Shown here piece by piece: positions 44,543-53,372 of a stretch of 64,000 nt of DNA (position 1 is its first letter; each line of letters opens with the position of its first letter). Origin of the DNA: Chitinilyticum piscinae (GTDB lineage Bacteria > Pseudomonadota > Gammaproteobacteria > Burkholderiales > Chitinibacteraceae); assembly GCF_015223195.1 (NCBI RefSeq), contig NZ_JADFUA010000010.1, positions 51,637 to 115,636 on the forward strand, written 5' to 3'. The translations under genes were made by a program, and so were the position numbers. The notes beneath the pieces were generated by a model. That model was not told the origin of the DNA. It searched no databases and saw nothing but the letters and a program-made list of their open reading frames with translations.

Positions 44543-44688
44543 TTGACGTTCAATCAGGAGGAACTGGATGCGATCGCCATCGTCTGAACACCCGTCCTCG
44601 CTCCGAACTGGGTTTCAAGATACCGATTGAAGTATTTGCCGAGTACTTTGATGCCGTTATCCAATCACCGCAGGCAAGCACACATTAA
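44543..44688 (+). pseudogene. Frameshifted C-terminal scrap of an IS30-family transposase
   Basis: The plus strand reads FNQEELDAIA in one frame, then RLNTRPRSELGF and PIEVFAEYFDAV in the next, ending at TAA (44686-44688). A single missing base after GCC (44576-44578) separates the two frames; restoring it gives the normal IADRLNTRP of IS30 transposases. Everything upstream of residue LTFNQEE is gone. Confidence 0.8.
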
Positions 44689-44734
44689 CCCGGTAGCACG
44701 AGGACCTTGAGACTGCCAAGGATTACCGAATAAC

Positions 44735-46069
44735 TTAGAACAACGCGCCATCGAGCACCGCGAAATCAGAATCAGCGAAAACCCCAGCAAAAATCTTAAG
44801 ACGCACAAGTGATAACAAGTAGCTAATTCTTGACTCCGAAAGCTTGAGCTTTGCCTCAAAAAGACGGCTTTGTGCATTTAGCAAATCAACATTGGAGCGA
44901 ACTCCCGCATCAACACTCTTTGCTGTTGCTTTAACTAGCAATTCGTTAGTTTGCACGGACCGCTGAAGCGCCTGTATTCGGACGACAAGCGAAACAACAT
45001 TGCCATATTCTTTCTCAATATCTACATCAAGCCCTTCCGTTACTGCTCGCAAGTTCTCCTGCGCCGCAGTCAACTGTGAAGTACTCTGCCGATATTGAGA
45101 TACTGTGTAACCCCCTTCAAAAACTGGAAAGTTGAAGGACAAAACTGCTGATCGACTGGTTAAAATAACACCTTCATTAGAATAACCAGAATCCTTATCC
45201 TTGGAGTACTGAAGCCGTAAATCGAGAGTCGGCGAAAAAGCAGCCAACGCCTTTTCAACATTTGAGCCGGCCCCTTTTACCCTCGCGGACTCAGCACGTA
45301 GCTCTGGCGAATTGAGTCTAGCAACTTCTTTCCATTCGGCCAAGGATAGCTCACCATGCAAAGTAGGGGCAAAGTCCTTAAAATCGACTGCCGCAATAGT
45401 GTAATTGGGCATGCCGATTATTTGACGCAGCACAGCCAGCTGATTCTCATTAAGCGCCTTGGCTGTGACTTGCTCGGATAATAACTCATCCAGCCGACTC
45501 TGACTTTCAGCCACCTCGGTCACAGTACCATAACCAGAAGCGTACGAGCGCTCAGCCTGCCTTAACAAGGCCTCGAACGTTACTTTTTGTTGATCAATCA
45601 ACTTCATCCGAGCTGATGAAACAAGAGTACGCAGATAAGCTTCAGCCAACCGCTGTTTCAACTCATCAGTGCGCTGACCAAAATCAGCTTCCGCCTGCTC
45701 AGTTCTCCACCGGGCTTGATTGTATTCAGCAACAATTGCGGGGCGAAGCAAAGGCTGAGTCAATGTCAGACTGTAATTTTCAGGATAAAACTCATAATCG
45801 ATCTTCTTACGAATATTTAGAATAATCGGAGCATCCCGCTCAGTATCATTTCTCCCATAACTAGCTCCAATCCCGATTCGAGGAAAAAAACCGGCACGAG
45901 CCATGGGCATGAATTCTTGGGCGGCCTCGCGCACAGAAACAGCCGTAGAATATTGGGGGTCATTCTGCAGCGCCTTGGAATAAAGAGCTTGCAACTCCCC
46001 TGCAGAAATCGGCTGAGCAGATAGACCCACTATCAACAATAATGCTTGAATAGTTTTTTTAACTTTCAT
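44735..46069 (-). CDS. TolC-family outer membrane protein of a type I secretion system
   Basis: A 444-residue outer-membrane channel. It has a signal peptide (to about residue 23, ending PISA) and two TolC-like repeats of coiled coil and strands (about 25-225 and 235-435; AYLRTLVSSARMKLI; NVDLLNAQSRLFEAKLKLSE). The ATG at 46069 is two bases after the adaptor stop. It is the last gene of the ATPase-adaptor-channel operon, in AprDEF-like order. The DNA is clearly AT-richer than the flanking core genes, and IS scraps lie immediately downstream. Confidence 0.93.
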   Translation of the reverse strand: MKVKKTIQALLLIVGLSAQPISAGELQALYSKALQNDPQYSTAVSVREAAQEFMPMARAGFFPRIGIGASYGRNDTERDAPIILNIRKKIDYEFYPENYSLTLTQPLLRPAIVAEYNQARWRTEQAEADFGQRTDELKQRLAEAYLRTLVSSARMKLIDQQKVTFEALLRQAERSYASGYGTVTEVAESQSRLDELLSEQVTAKALNENQLAVLRQIIGMPNYTIAAVDFKDFAPTLHGELSLAEWKEVARLNSPELRAESARVKGAGSNVEKALAAFSPTLDLRLQYSKDKDSGYSNEGVILTSRSAVLSFNFPVFEGGYTVSQYRQSTSQLTAAQENLRAVTEGLDVDIEKEYGNVVSLVVRIQALQRSVQTNELLVKATAKSVDAGVRSNVDLLNAQSRLFEAKLKLSESRISYLLSLVRLKIFAGVFADSDFAVLDGALF

Positions 46070-46071
46070 GC

Positions 46072-47439
46072 TCAATGCTCTGTCAACGCAGGAGCCAAGT
46101 GGTTTAAAAGCGGGCGCAGAAGATAATCAAGCATGGTTCTTTCACCTGTTTTAACTACAACCTCGGCCGGCATGCCGGGCAAAACTTTCAAATTGAGCCT
46201 CGCAAGCTCAGCAAGGCTTTGCTTATCGACATGTACCGTTCCAACATAAAAGGCCATTCCGCGCTGATCAGTCAATCTATCAGCAGATATTGTTTTCAAT
46301 TTACCCATAATAATAGGGACCTGACCTCGAGTCCCAAGTGAGGAAAATCTAACTTCAGCGGGCAAACCTGGGTGTACTTTGTCTATCAGGTGCGGAGGAA
46401 TCTGAATGTCGACAACAAGAAGATCATTTTCAGGCACGACCTCCATCAAAGTCTCGCCAGGTTTTACCACCCCTCCTACAGTATGCTGGTTCAACCCTAC
46501 AATGCGACCAGCAATTGGTGATTTGAGCGTCACTCGAGCCAACTCTTCCTCTGCGGACTGCAACTCATTCGACCAGCGATTCAGTTCTGTTTGTACTTGA
46601 GACATTTGGGAGTCGACATCTTTCAAGAAATCTTGCTCCGACTGCAGGCTACGCAACTGAGCTTCCGCGATTGCTCGATTTGCACGATCAATATCTGCGA
46701 TTGTTGTGCTTCGCTCACCATTCAGTTGTGCTAGCATGCGCTCCAACTCCAATAGACGACTTCGAGGCGCATATCCCTCACTGACTAGATCACGCAAGCC
46801 AGCAACATCCTTCTCAAGCAACTCAATCTGCCGAGCACGGCTTTCAGAGAGCGCCTTTAATCCTCGAACCTGCTCCTGAGCCGAAGCCGCTGACTGTGCA
46901 TAGATACCCTTCTGATTCTCTAGCGATTTTTTTCTGGAGATAAACAACTGCCGCTGTAATGCCACCGCCTCCTTAGCCTTCGGTTGCATTTCAGCATCCT
47001 TCAACAGACGAGCATCAAATACGGGCTCACTCAAGCGAGCTTGTTCACTCTGCAACCTGCCATATGTTGCCAGCATTTGCCAATAATTGTTCCTTACCGT
47101 CGCGACACGCGATTCGATCGGGGTCGAATCAAGCTTCAAAAGCGGCTGATCCTTAGCCACCAGATCACCATCCCGCACCAAAATCTCCCCCACGACTCCG
47201 CCCTGTAAATGCTGGATAGCCTTTCGCTTGGAGTCCACACTCACGACCCCCGGGGCAGGCACCCCCTCATCAAGAGGTGCCATTGCTGCCCACAGCAAGA
47301 ATCCCCCAAAGCCCGCAGCCAAAAACAGCACCCCTAAACGGATTGTGCGGTTTAACTCATCCTTTGGGCTGGTCCTCTCGGGCATGACTTCTGCTGAAGC
47401 CACACCGAGTCCAAAGAATCTGCCTAATCTCTGCTTCAT
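46072..47439 (-). CDS. Type I secretion periplasmic adaptor (HlyD/PrtE family)
   Basis: A 455-residue membrane fusion protein. One N-terminal helix (about 33-53), a biotinyl-lipoyl half (KAIQHLQGGVVGEILVRDGD), a long coiled-coil hairpin (about 110-290), the second lipoyl half (SPIAGRIVGLNQHTVGG) and a beta-barrel domain follow in the order usual for HlyD. AAGG lies about eight bases before the ATG. It is 79 bases downstream of the ATPase gene. Confidence 0.95.
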   Translation of the reverse strand: MKQRLGRFFGLGVASAEVMPERTSPKDELNRTIRLGVLFLAAGFGGFLLWAAMAPLDEGVPAPGVVSVDSKRKAIQHLQGGVVGEILVRDGDLVAKDQPLLKLDSTPIESRVATVRNNYWQMLATYGRLQSEQARLSEPVFDARLLKDAEMQPKAKEAVALQRQLFISRKKSLENQKGIYAQSAASAQEQVRGLKALSESRARQIELLEKDVAGLRDLVSEGYAPRSRLLELERMLAQLNGERSTTIADIDRANRAIAEAQLRSLQSEQDFLKDVDSQMSQVQTELNRWSNELQSAEEELARVTLKSPIAGRIVGLNQHTVGGVVKPGETLMEVVPENDLLVVDIQIPPHLIDKVHPGLPAEVRFSSLGTRGQVPIIMGKLKTISADRLTDQRGMAFYVGTVHVDKQSLAELARLNLKVLPGMPAEVVVKTGERTMLDYLLRPLLNHLAPALTEH

Positions 47440-47518
47440 GAAAATGCCTTATGACAATGGGTAATGAAACGCACCCAACAACTCAATGAGGAACTGAAAA
47501 ACAGACTATCTACGCATC

Positions 47519-49213
47519 CTAGCCAGTTGATGATTGTCCGTTCAATTTTGCCAGCACTTGATCTCTCGGACCGAAAATGCGCTGAGTCCCTTCTGCAAGA
47601 ACCAAGAGATTATCTACAGCCGGCAACACGGAGGTACGGTGAGTAATCACCACGATCGATGAGCCCTTTTGTTTAGCGGCTAACAGAGCAGCTACAAGAG
47701 CCTTCTCGCCCAGTTCATCCAGGTTGGAGTTGGGTTCATCCAGGACAATCAAACTGGGAACGCGATACATCGCCCTCGCGAGACCAAGGCGCTGTCTTTG
47801 TCCACCAGACAGATTGGCCCCGCCTTCGCCTATCGGGGTGTCATAACCTTTAGGCAATTTAAGGATCATGTCATGAACTCCTGCCAACTGGGCCGCCTCG
47901 ACAACTGCCTGGCTATCGATCTCAGAAAAACGAGAAATATTCTCTGCAACCGTTCCAGAAAACAGCTCGACATCTTGAGGTAGATAGCCCATGTGAGGGC
48001 CTAGCTCAGCCTTATTCCAGCCATAAATATCAACACCATCCAGGCGAACGCTGCCTGAAGATGCTGACCATACCCCGACTAGCAAGCGGGCCAAACTAGA
48101 TTTTCCAGATGCACTTGGCCCGATAATACCCAGCACCTCCCCTGGCCGGACATGAAAATTCAAACCGCGGAGTATTGTGTTATTCGTGCCGGGTATATGC
48201 GCAATCAAATTCTCGACAACCAAGATACCCTTCGGCTCAGGCAAAGGCATACCATACTTACGTTCAGGATATTGCTTCAGCAAATGCTCTAGGCGCGTAA
48301 ATGAAGTGCGAGCCTGCACAAATTGCTTCCATGAGCCAATCATCAAATCAATTGGCCCCAGCGCTTTACCCATAATTATCGAACCGGCAATCATCGCTCC
48401 GGGTGAAATCGTCCCTTCAATGGACAGGTATGCACCAGCCCCTAACACCAGCGACTGCAAGCTGATACGAACAAATTTAGACATGGTTGATACAGTGCCT
48501 GCTTTGTCACTGGCATAGGCCTGAAGTGCAAGCGACTTACCATGATGCGTCTGCCATCGCTGCATCAAACCACCCAACATGCCCATCGCCTCAATAACCT
48601 CGGCATTCCTCAAGCTGTTCGTTGCAAAATTTCCCGAACGAGCCATGTGCAATTGAGACTCTGTCAAGGGCTTCTTGGTCAAAACCTCCTGAAGAATGGC
48701 CAGCCCCACTAGAATCAACGCTCCGCCGATTGCAAGCCAGCCCATTAAAGGCGCAAAAAGGAAGAGTATGAGAAGATAAACAGGCATCCATGGCGCATCA
48801 AAAAAAGCGAATAGACCATTCCCAGTAAGAAACTGCCGCACATTATTCAAATCTGACAATGATTGCCCTGCATTAGCGCCAGCTGATCGCAGGTTGTTTT
48901 CAAATGAGGCTGTAAAAATACGATGTCCCTGAACCTCATCCATTTGGTTGCTAATACGCACCAGGAGCCGTGAACGGACAAGCTCCAACAATCCCGAGAG
49001 CGCAAACAACCCAAGAACAATTGCTGTCAGCACGAGAAGTGTGACTTCATTCCTGCTAGCGAGCACACGGTCATAAACCTGCAGCATGTAGATGGAAGGT
49101 GTCAGCGCCAGCAAGTTGATGACCAGGCTGAAGGCTCCTGCGACAACAAAATACCGCCGCATCTGATACAAACTTTCAGCCAACTCACCAAATTGACGGG
49201 GTTGTTGTGTCAT
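47519..49213 (-). CDS. Type I secretion ATPase/permease (PrtD family)
   Basis: A 564-residue half-size ABC exporter. Six membrane helices in about residues 20-300 are followed by a nucleotide-binding domain with Walker A GPSASGKSS, signature NLSGGQRQRLGLARAM, Walker B PSLIVLDEPNSNLD and switch His VITHRTS. There is no N-terminal C39 peptidase or C39-like domain, so cargo would carry an uncleaved C-terminal signal, as for RTX proteases, lipases or S-layer proteins. I chose the ATG at 49213. It lies 130 bases downstream of the methyltransferase gene on the same strand. Confidence 0.95.
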   Translation of the reverse strand: MTQQPRQFGELAESLYQMRRYFVVAGAFSLVINLLALTPSIYMLQVYDRVLASRNEVTLLVLTAIVLGLFALSGLLELVRSRLLVRISNQMDEVQGHRIFTASFENNLRSAGANAGQSLSDLNNVRQFLTGNGLFAFFDAPWMPVYLLILFLFAPLMGWLAIGGALILVGLAILQEVLTKKPLTESQLHMARSGNFATNSLRNAEVIEAMGMLGGLMQRWQTHHGKSLALQAYASDKAGTVSTMSKFVRISLQSLVLGAGAYLSIEGTISPGAMIAGSIIMGKALGPIDLMIGSWKQFVQARTSFTRLEHLLKQYPERKYGMPLPEPKGILVVENLIAHIPGTNNTILRGLNFHVRPGEVLGIIGPSASGKSSLARLLVGVWSASSGSVRLDGVDIYGWNKAELGPHMGYLPQDVELFSGTVAENISRFSEIDSQAVVEAAQLAGVHDMILKLPKGYDTPIGEGGANLSGGQRQRLGLARAMYRVPSLIVLDEPNSNLDELGEKALVAALLAAKQKGSSIVVITHRTSVLPAVDNLLVLAEGTQRIFGPRDQVLAKLNGQSSTG

Positions 49214-49342
49214 GACTTCCACTCTCAGATTCTTGCTAATGGCGAAGGATTCTAGCGAAAAATCCCACTCAAAGCTGATTAATCATTGATAACGCAAGAA
49301 TGAAGAAAGCAATAACAACACTCAGCGCACATTGACATACAT

Positions 49343-50602
49343 CTAGAGCTTCTTCTGCAGCACCGCAGCAAAAAAGGCATCGGTCTGATGCAGCTGGGGC
49401 CAGAGCTGCAGCATGTCGCCTTCCAGCGCAATCTGCACCCTGGCATCAGCGAGCAGCTGCTGGGCATTCAGCAGCTCGAAGTCCGGATGCTCAGCGAGGA
49501 AGGCGCGCACTATCGTTTCGTTTTCTGCCGGCAGGAAACTGCAGGTGGCGTAAACCAGCCGCCCTCCAGACTTTACCAGGCGCGCAGCCGAAGCGAGGAT
49601 GCTGGACTGCTTGGCATTCAGCTCCGCCACGCTTTGCGGCGACTGCCGCACCTTGAGATCCGGGTTGCGACGGGTGGTGCCCATGCCCGAGCACGGTGCA
49701 TCAACGAGCACCGCGTCGAATTTGCCGGCCAGCCGCTTGATCTTCTGGTCGTTTTCGCTGGCAATCAGCTGCGCCTGCACGTTGGACAAGCCCGAGCGAG
49801 CCAGACGCGGCTTAAGGTTATTCAGGCGCTTTTCCGATACGTCGAACGCGTACAGACGCCCGGTTGAATTCATCATCGCCCCCAGTGCCAGCGTCTTGCC
49901 CCCCGCACCGGCACAGAAGTCGGCCACCATCTGGCCGCGCTTGGCGCCAGTCAGCAGCGCCAGCAGCTGACTGCCTTCATCCTGCACTTCGAACACGCCT
50001 TCCTTGAAGAGTGTCAGGCGATTGACGGCCGGCTTGCCCTCCAGACGCAACCCCCAGGGTGAATACGGGGTCGGCTGACATGCCATGCCGTGCCGCTCGA
50101 TCTCGCGCTGTACGCTATCGCGTTTCATTTTCAGGGTATTAACCCGTACATCAAGCGGTGCACTGCTTAGCAGGCTATACCCAAGCTCAAGAATAAATGC
50201 CTCACTGCGCCCGGTATCGAGCAGCATCTGCACCACCCACTCGGGCAGGGCGGCGCGCACATGCAAGGGGGCATCCTTGACAGGGCGAGCCTTCAATTGT
50301 CCGGCGCGCTCTTTATCCTTGTCATGAAACGCTGCCGGCAACTCGCGCAGATTCAGGCGCTTCACGCCGACAAACCAGGCCAGCAGAATCTCGCGCGTGC
50401 TGGCATTGCCCTCGGTAATCCACTCCAGCTGGGGCAGGTGGCGCAACACACCAAACACCGTTTCGGCAATCACATTGCGATCATTGGCACCCAGCTCAGG
50501 GTGATCGCGAAAATGCCGCGATACGATGCCATCAACCGGTGCGGTGAAACCCAGTGCGACGCTCAGGATATCCAGCGTTGCGGAAAACTGTACTGCATTC
50601 AT
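49343..50602 (-). CDS. RsmB/NOP-family RNA (cytosine-5) methyltransferase
   Basis: A 419-residue S-adenosylmethionine-dependent RNA methyltransferase. A helical NusB-like N-terminal region (about 1-130) is followed by the Rossmann catalytic domain: ADFCAGAGGKTLALGAM binds the methyl donor. Two cysteines, in DAPCSGMGTTRRNPD and VYATCSFLPAENE, are the catalytic and release residues. The closest match is RsmB (16S rRNA C967), but another family member cannot be excluded, so no symbol is given. ATG at 50602 with GGAGA upstream. Confidence 0.9.
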   Translation of the reverse strand: MNAVQFSATLDILSVALGFTAPVDGIVSRHFRDHPELGANDRNVIAETVFGVLRHLPQLEWITEGNASTREILLAWFVGVKRLNLRELPAAFHDKDKERAGQLKARPVKDAPLHVRAALPEWVVQMLLDTGRSEAFILELGYSLLSSAPLDVRVNTLKMKRDSVQREIERHGMACQPTPYSPWGLRLEGKPAVNRLTLFKEGVFEVQDEGSQLLALLTGAKRGQMVADFCAGAGGKTLALGAMMNSTGRLYAFDVSEKRLNNLKPRLARSGLSNVQAQLIASENDQKIKRLAGKFDAVLVDAPCSGMGTTRRNPDLKVRQSPQSVAELNAKQSSILASAARLVKSGGRLVYATCSFLPAENETIVRAFLAEHPDFELLNAQQLLADARVQIALEGDMLQLWPQLHQTDAFFAAVLQKKL

Positions 50603-50664
50603 TCCATTCTCCAGCCTCTTTCGAGGCAGTATGACCGACCCGTGGCCGGCCTGATACATTGATC

Positions 50665-51351
50665 TCATCTCGCCGCCGGCGCCTGCAGCACCGTCTTGCC
50701 ATCGATCCGGATTTCGCTGGCCACCAGGTCGAAGCTCCCTTCCCCCAGATTGACCTGCATGCGCACGGGCAGATTACTCCAGCCGCTGGCCAACCAGTAA
50801 TCGACACTGCGATCTTCCAGCTGGCCATGCCAGCGCACCACCGGTATGTCACGCCCGCCCAGTGTCAGGGTTTCACCCGGAAAAACCGTAAACCGCGCAC
50901 CGGCATAACGCTTGCGGCCGTTAACCAGCGCAAACTGTGCCTCTGTAGCTTGTTGCTGGGCCAGCTGGAACGCGGCCGAGAGCAGATCCTGATCACCGGA
51001 CTGCAACTCAGCTCGCTGCTGCTCGCCGGGCTTACCCAGCTGCAAGGTGCCAGCCTGCCAGTCAAAATCGGCCCGGTAGCGCGGGGCTCCGCTGCGATCA
51101 CGGAAATCGGCGAACGACTCGGGGCGCAACCCGGCACGACTCATCTGCCCCTGTGACAGATAGGTGAATTGCCGGTGCAGAATAGCCATTTGCAGCTCAA
51201 GCCGGTAAGCGCCGGCGGCCTGCGACCAGCGCAGCGCGGCGGGCATGATGCCGTAGCGGTACTCAATTTCAGCTTGCCGTGGCAAGCCAGCCCAAGCCGT
51301 CGCCACCAGCTGCAAGGGGGCCAATACCAGCACGAACAAGCGATAGTTCAC
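50665..51351 (-). CDS. DUF3108 protein, short paralogue
   Basis: A 228-residue exported protein with a signal peptide (to about 21, ending TAWA) and a DUF3108 domain. It is clearly paralogous to its upstream neighbour: both share FDWQA, a GDQDL.SAAF motif, YTGRKRY or VNGRKRYAG, and a NNLPVRM or SNLPVRM box near the end. No biochemical role is established for DUF3108. It lies two bases after the longer paralogue, so the pair is co-translated. Confidence 0.85.
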   Translation of the reverse strand: MNYRLFVLVLAPLQLVATAWAGLPRQAEIEYRYGIMPAALRWSQAAGAYRLELQMAILHRQFTYLSQGQMSRAGLRPESFADFRDRSGAPRYRADFDWQAGTLQLGKPGEQQRAELQSGDQDLLSAAFQLAQQQATEAQFALVNGRKRYAGARFTVFPGETLTLGGRDIPVVRWHGQLEDRSVDYWLASGWSNLPVRMQVNLGEGSFDLVASEIRIDGKTVLQAPAAR

Positions 51352-51353
51352 GG

Positions 51354-52529
51354 TCAGGGTCTCCGCATATTACTGTCCACTGCCGCGCCGGGGCGAGGAC
51401 CATCCAGCACTCGCTGACCATCCAGTTCGATGATATTCGCCCAGAGGTCAAAACTACCTTCTTTGGGTATATCCACCGTCATCCGCACGGGAAGATTATT
51501 CCACTGCGGCGCAAGCCAGAAATCCACCCGCCGATCCTGCCAGCGGCCGCGTAGCAGTACCGCATCGATATGCTGGCGCCCGATGGTCAGCGTTGCTTCG
51601 CCTGCCGGTTCGAAATGGATATCCGGGTAACGCTTGCGGCCAGTATACAGCGACATGGTCTGCGCCCTGCCACCAACCAGAGCCAGATGAAACGCCGCCG
51701 AGAACAGGTCCTGATCACCCTCCTGCAACGCCTCTTCCTTGCGCTGCCCCGGCTCGCCGATTTGTACTTTCATGGCCTGCCAATCAAAATCGACCTGGTA
51801 CTTCGGCTCGGGCTTGTTGTCTCGGTACTCACTGAACTGGCGAGGCACAATGCCCTGAGCCGTGATCTCGCCTTCGGAATGGAAAGTCCGCGACTTGAAG
51901 CCCAGCGATCCCTCCACATCCAGCCTGTAGCTACTCTGACCAATTTGCCAGTGCATGCGCGCCGGAACAGAGCCCCAGACATAGGTTACCCGCACATCAC
52001 GCGGGAAACGCCCCATCTGCTCGGTGCTGGCAGCCAGCACGGTACTGGCCCGAGTGCGAACGGGGGTCGAGGCCGGGACCGGTGTCGCCCGCGGCGCACT
52101 GGCCAAGGCCACCATGCTGGCAGTAACCGCAGCGCTTGCCTGCGAGGATGTTGCGACCGCGATGGCCGGGGCCGATGCAGTCGCAAGCGGGACAGGCTCA
52201 GTCATCGCCCTTACCCGGCTGGCTGCGGTGCGGGCGACCTTGCTCTCTGGTCTTGCAACAGCAGTGATCTTCACCGGGACGGGCGAACCACCAAACCGGA
52301 CCTCCAGTTGCTCAGCGGGCTTCACGCCACGCAGAGCCTCCGGTTTGCCGGGCTCTGCATCCGCCAGTCGCTGCGCCTGCAGCGTCTTGCTGACCTTGCG
52401 CAACTCGGTCTCGGCAAACTCCGGGCGCGTCAGCCAGGCGTACAGCGGCTGGGCAATGAGTGCCGCCAAATGCAGCAGCAGTGACAGCCCCAGAGCCAGC
52501 CAGAAGGCGTAACGCAACCAGTGCGGCAT
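51354..52529 (-). CDS. DUF3108 protein, long paralogue with membrane anchor
   Basis: A 391-residue protein. One N-terminal helix (about 5-27), a low-complexity Ala/Ser/Pro/Thr-rich spacer (about 60-165) and a periplasmic C-terminal DUF3108 domain (about 175-380) are visible. The helix-plus-long-tether plan resembles TonB-like anchors, but no TonB box or motif supports that. The ATG lies one base after the purN stop (TAAgATG). Role unknown. Confidence 0.85.
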   Translation of the reverse strand: MPHWLRYAFWLALGLSLLLHLAALIAQPLYAWLTRPEFAETELRKVSKTLQAQRLADAEPGKPEALRGVKPAEQLEVRFGGSPVPVKITAVARPESKVARTAASRVRAMTEPVPLATASAPAIAVATSSQASAAVTASMVALASAPRATPVPASTPVRTRASTVLAASTEQMGRFPRDVRVTYVWGSVPARMHWQIGQSSYRLDVEGSLGFKSRTFHSEGEITAQGIVPRQFSEYRDNKPEPKYQVDFDWQAMKVQIGEPGQRKEEALQEGDQDLFSAAFHLALVGGRAQTMSLYTGRKRYPDIHFEPAGEATLTIGRQHIDAVLLRGRWQDRRVDFWLAPQWNNLPVRMTVDIPKEGSFDLWANIIELDGQRVLDGPRPGAAVDSNMRRP

Positions 52530-52530
52530 C

Positions 52531-53163
52531 TTAGCCGGGCACTCGCAAAGCGGCGGACTCATCCAGCGGACGTGCATAGCGTACCCGACCTGCAACCAGT
52601 GCAAAGTCACCACTGATGAATGCGCGCACCGCCGCCGGATACAGCTGATGCTCCTGCTTCAGCACCCTTGCAGCCAACGTGTCTGCGCTATCCTCATCCA
52701 GCACCGGTACGGCCGCCTGCGCCACCACCGGACCATGATCCAGTTCGGCGGTAACAAAGTGCACGGTACAGCCCGCGATTTTCAGCCCGTCTTCAATTGC
52801 GCGCTGATGCGTATGCAGCCCCGGATAGGCCGGCAGCAATGAAGGATGGATGTTCAGCATCCGACCGGCAAAACGATTGACAAATACCGGCGTCAGTATG
52901 CGCATATAGCCAGCAAGCACCAAGAGGTCTGGCTGCATACCCTCGATCTTATCGGCCAGCACGGCATCAAATTCATCACGCGAGGCATAGGCCTTGTGAT
53001 CCAGTGCCAGCGTCGGAATCCCCCGTTCATTCGCCCAGATCAGGCCGGCAGCATCCGGACGGTTGCTGATGACCGCGGCAATTTCTGCACCAGGAATACC
53101 GGCCTCGACAATCGCCTGCATGTTCGAGCCACGCCCGGAAATCAGTATGACTATTTTCTTCAT
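52531..53163 (-). CDS. purN: Phosphoribosylglycinamide formyltransferase
   Basis: Third step of purine synthesis, transferring formyl from 10-formyl-tetrahydrofolate to GAR. It has 210 residues, starting [18 protein letters not shown]. The catalytic motif RMLNIHPSLLPAYPG and the DHGP loop (AELDHGPVVAQ) are intact. Start ATG at 53163 overlaps the small membrane protein stop by ATGA. It belongs to the purM-(small protein)-purN set. Confidence 0.97.
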   Translation of the reverse strand: MKKIVILISGRGSNMQAIVEAGIPGAEIAAVISNRPDAAGLIWANERGIPTLALDHKAYASRDEFDAVLADKIEGMQPDLLVLAGYMRILTPVFVNRFAGRMLNIHPSLLPAYPGLHTHQRAIEDGLKIAGCTVHFVTAELDHGPVVAQAAVPVLDEDSADTLAARVLKQEHQLYPAAVRAFISGDFALVAGRVRYARPLDESAALRVPG

Positions 53164-53372
53164 CTTTTTGCACCACCAGCCTTGGCCTCGCCACGAGGCA
53201 CGACCAGCTGGCATGATTGTTGTTCTTCGCTCCAGCGCCCCCCGGCATCCAGACAGCGGTCTTGCGCCATCCAGCCGAAACTCGCCCGAAAAATGACAAA
53301 CGCCGCTAGCACTGCTAGCGGCGCAAGAAGCAGGCCAATCCCGAGGTTAAGCAACCTGGGTCTGATGCTCAT
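53160..53372 (-). CDS. Small membrane protein wedged between purM and purN
   Basis: A 70-residue protein with one hydrophobic helix (about 8-29, [19 protein letters not shown]) and a short tail with two cysteines ([10 protein letters not shown] and QSCQLVV), perhaps a periplasmic disulfide. It overlaps purM by 26 bases and purN by four, so it is translated in the purine operon. The function is unknown. The overlaps and normal codon use favour a real gene. Confidence 0.65.
   Translation of the reverse strand: MSIRPRLLNLGIGLLLAPLAVLAAFVIFRASFGWMAQDRCLDAGGRWSEEQQSCQLVVPRGEAKAGGAKR

Noticed and set aside
44735..49342. Search for an RTX-type cargo gene beside the secretion operon
   Set aside because: No GGxGxD repeats or suitable open frame were found between sspB and the methyltransferase gene.
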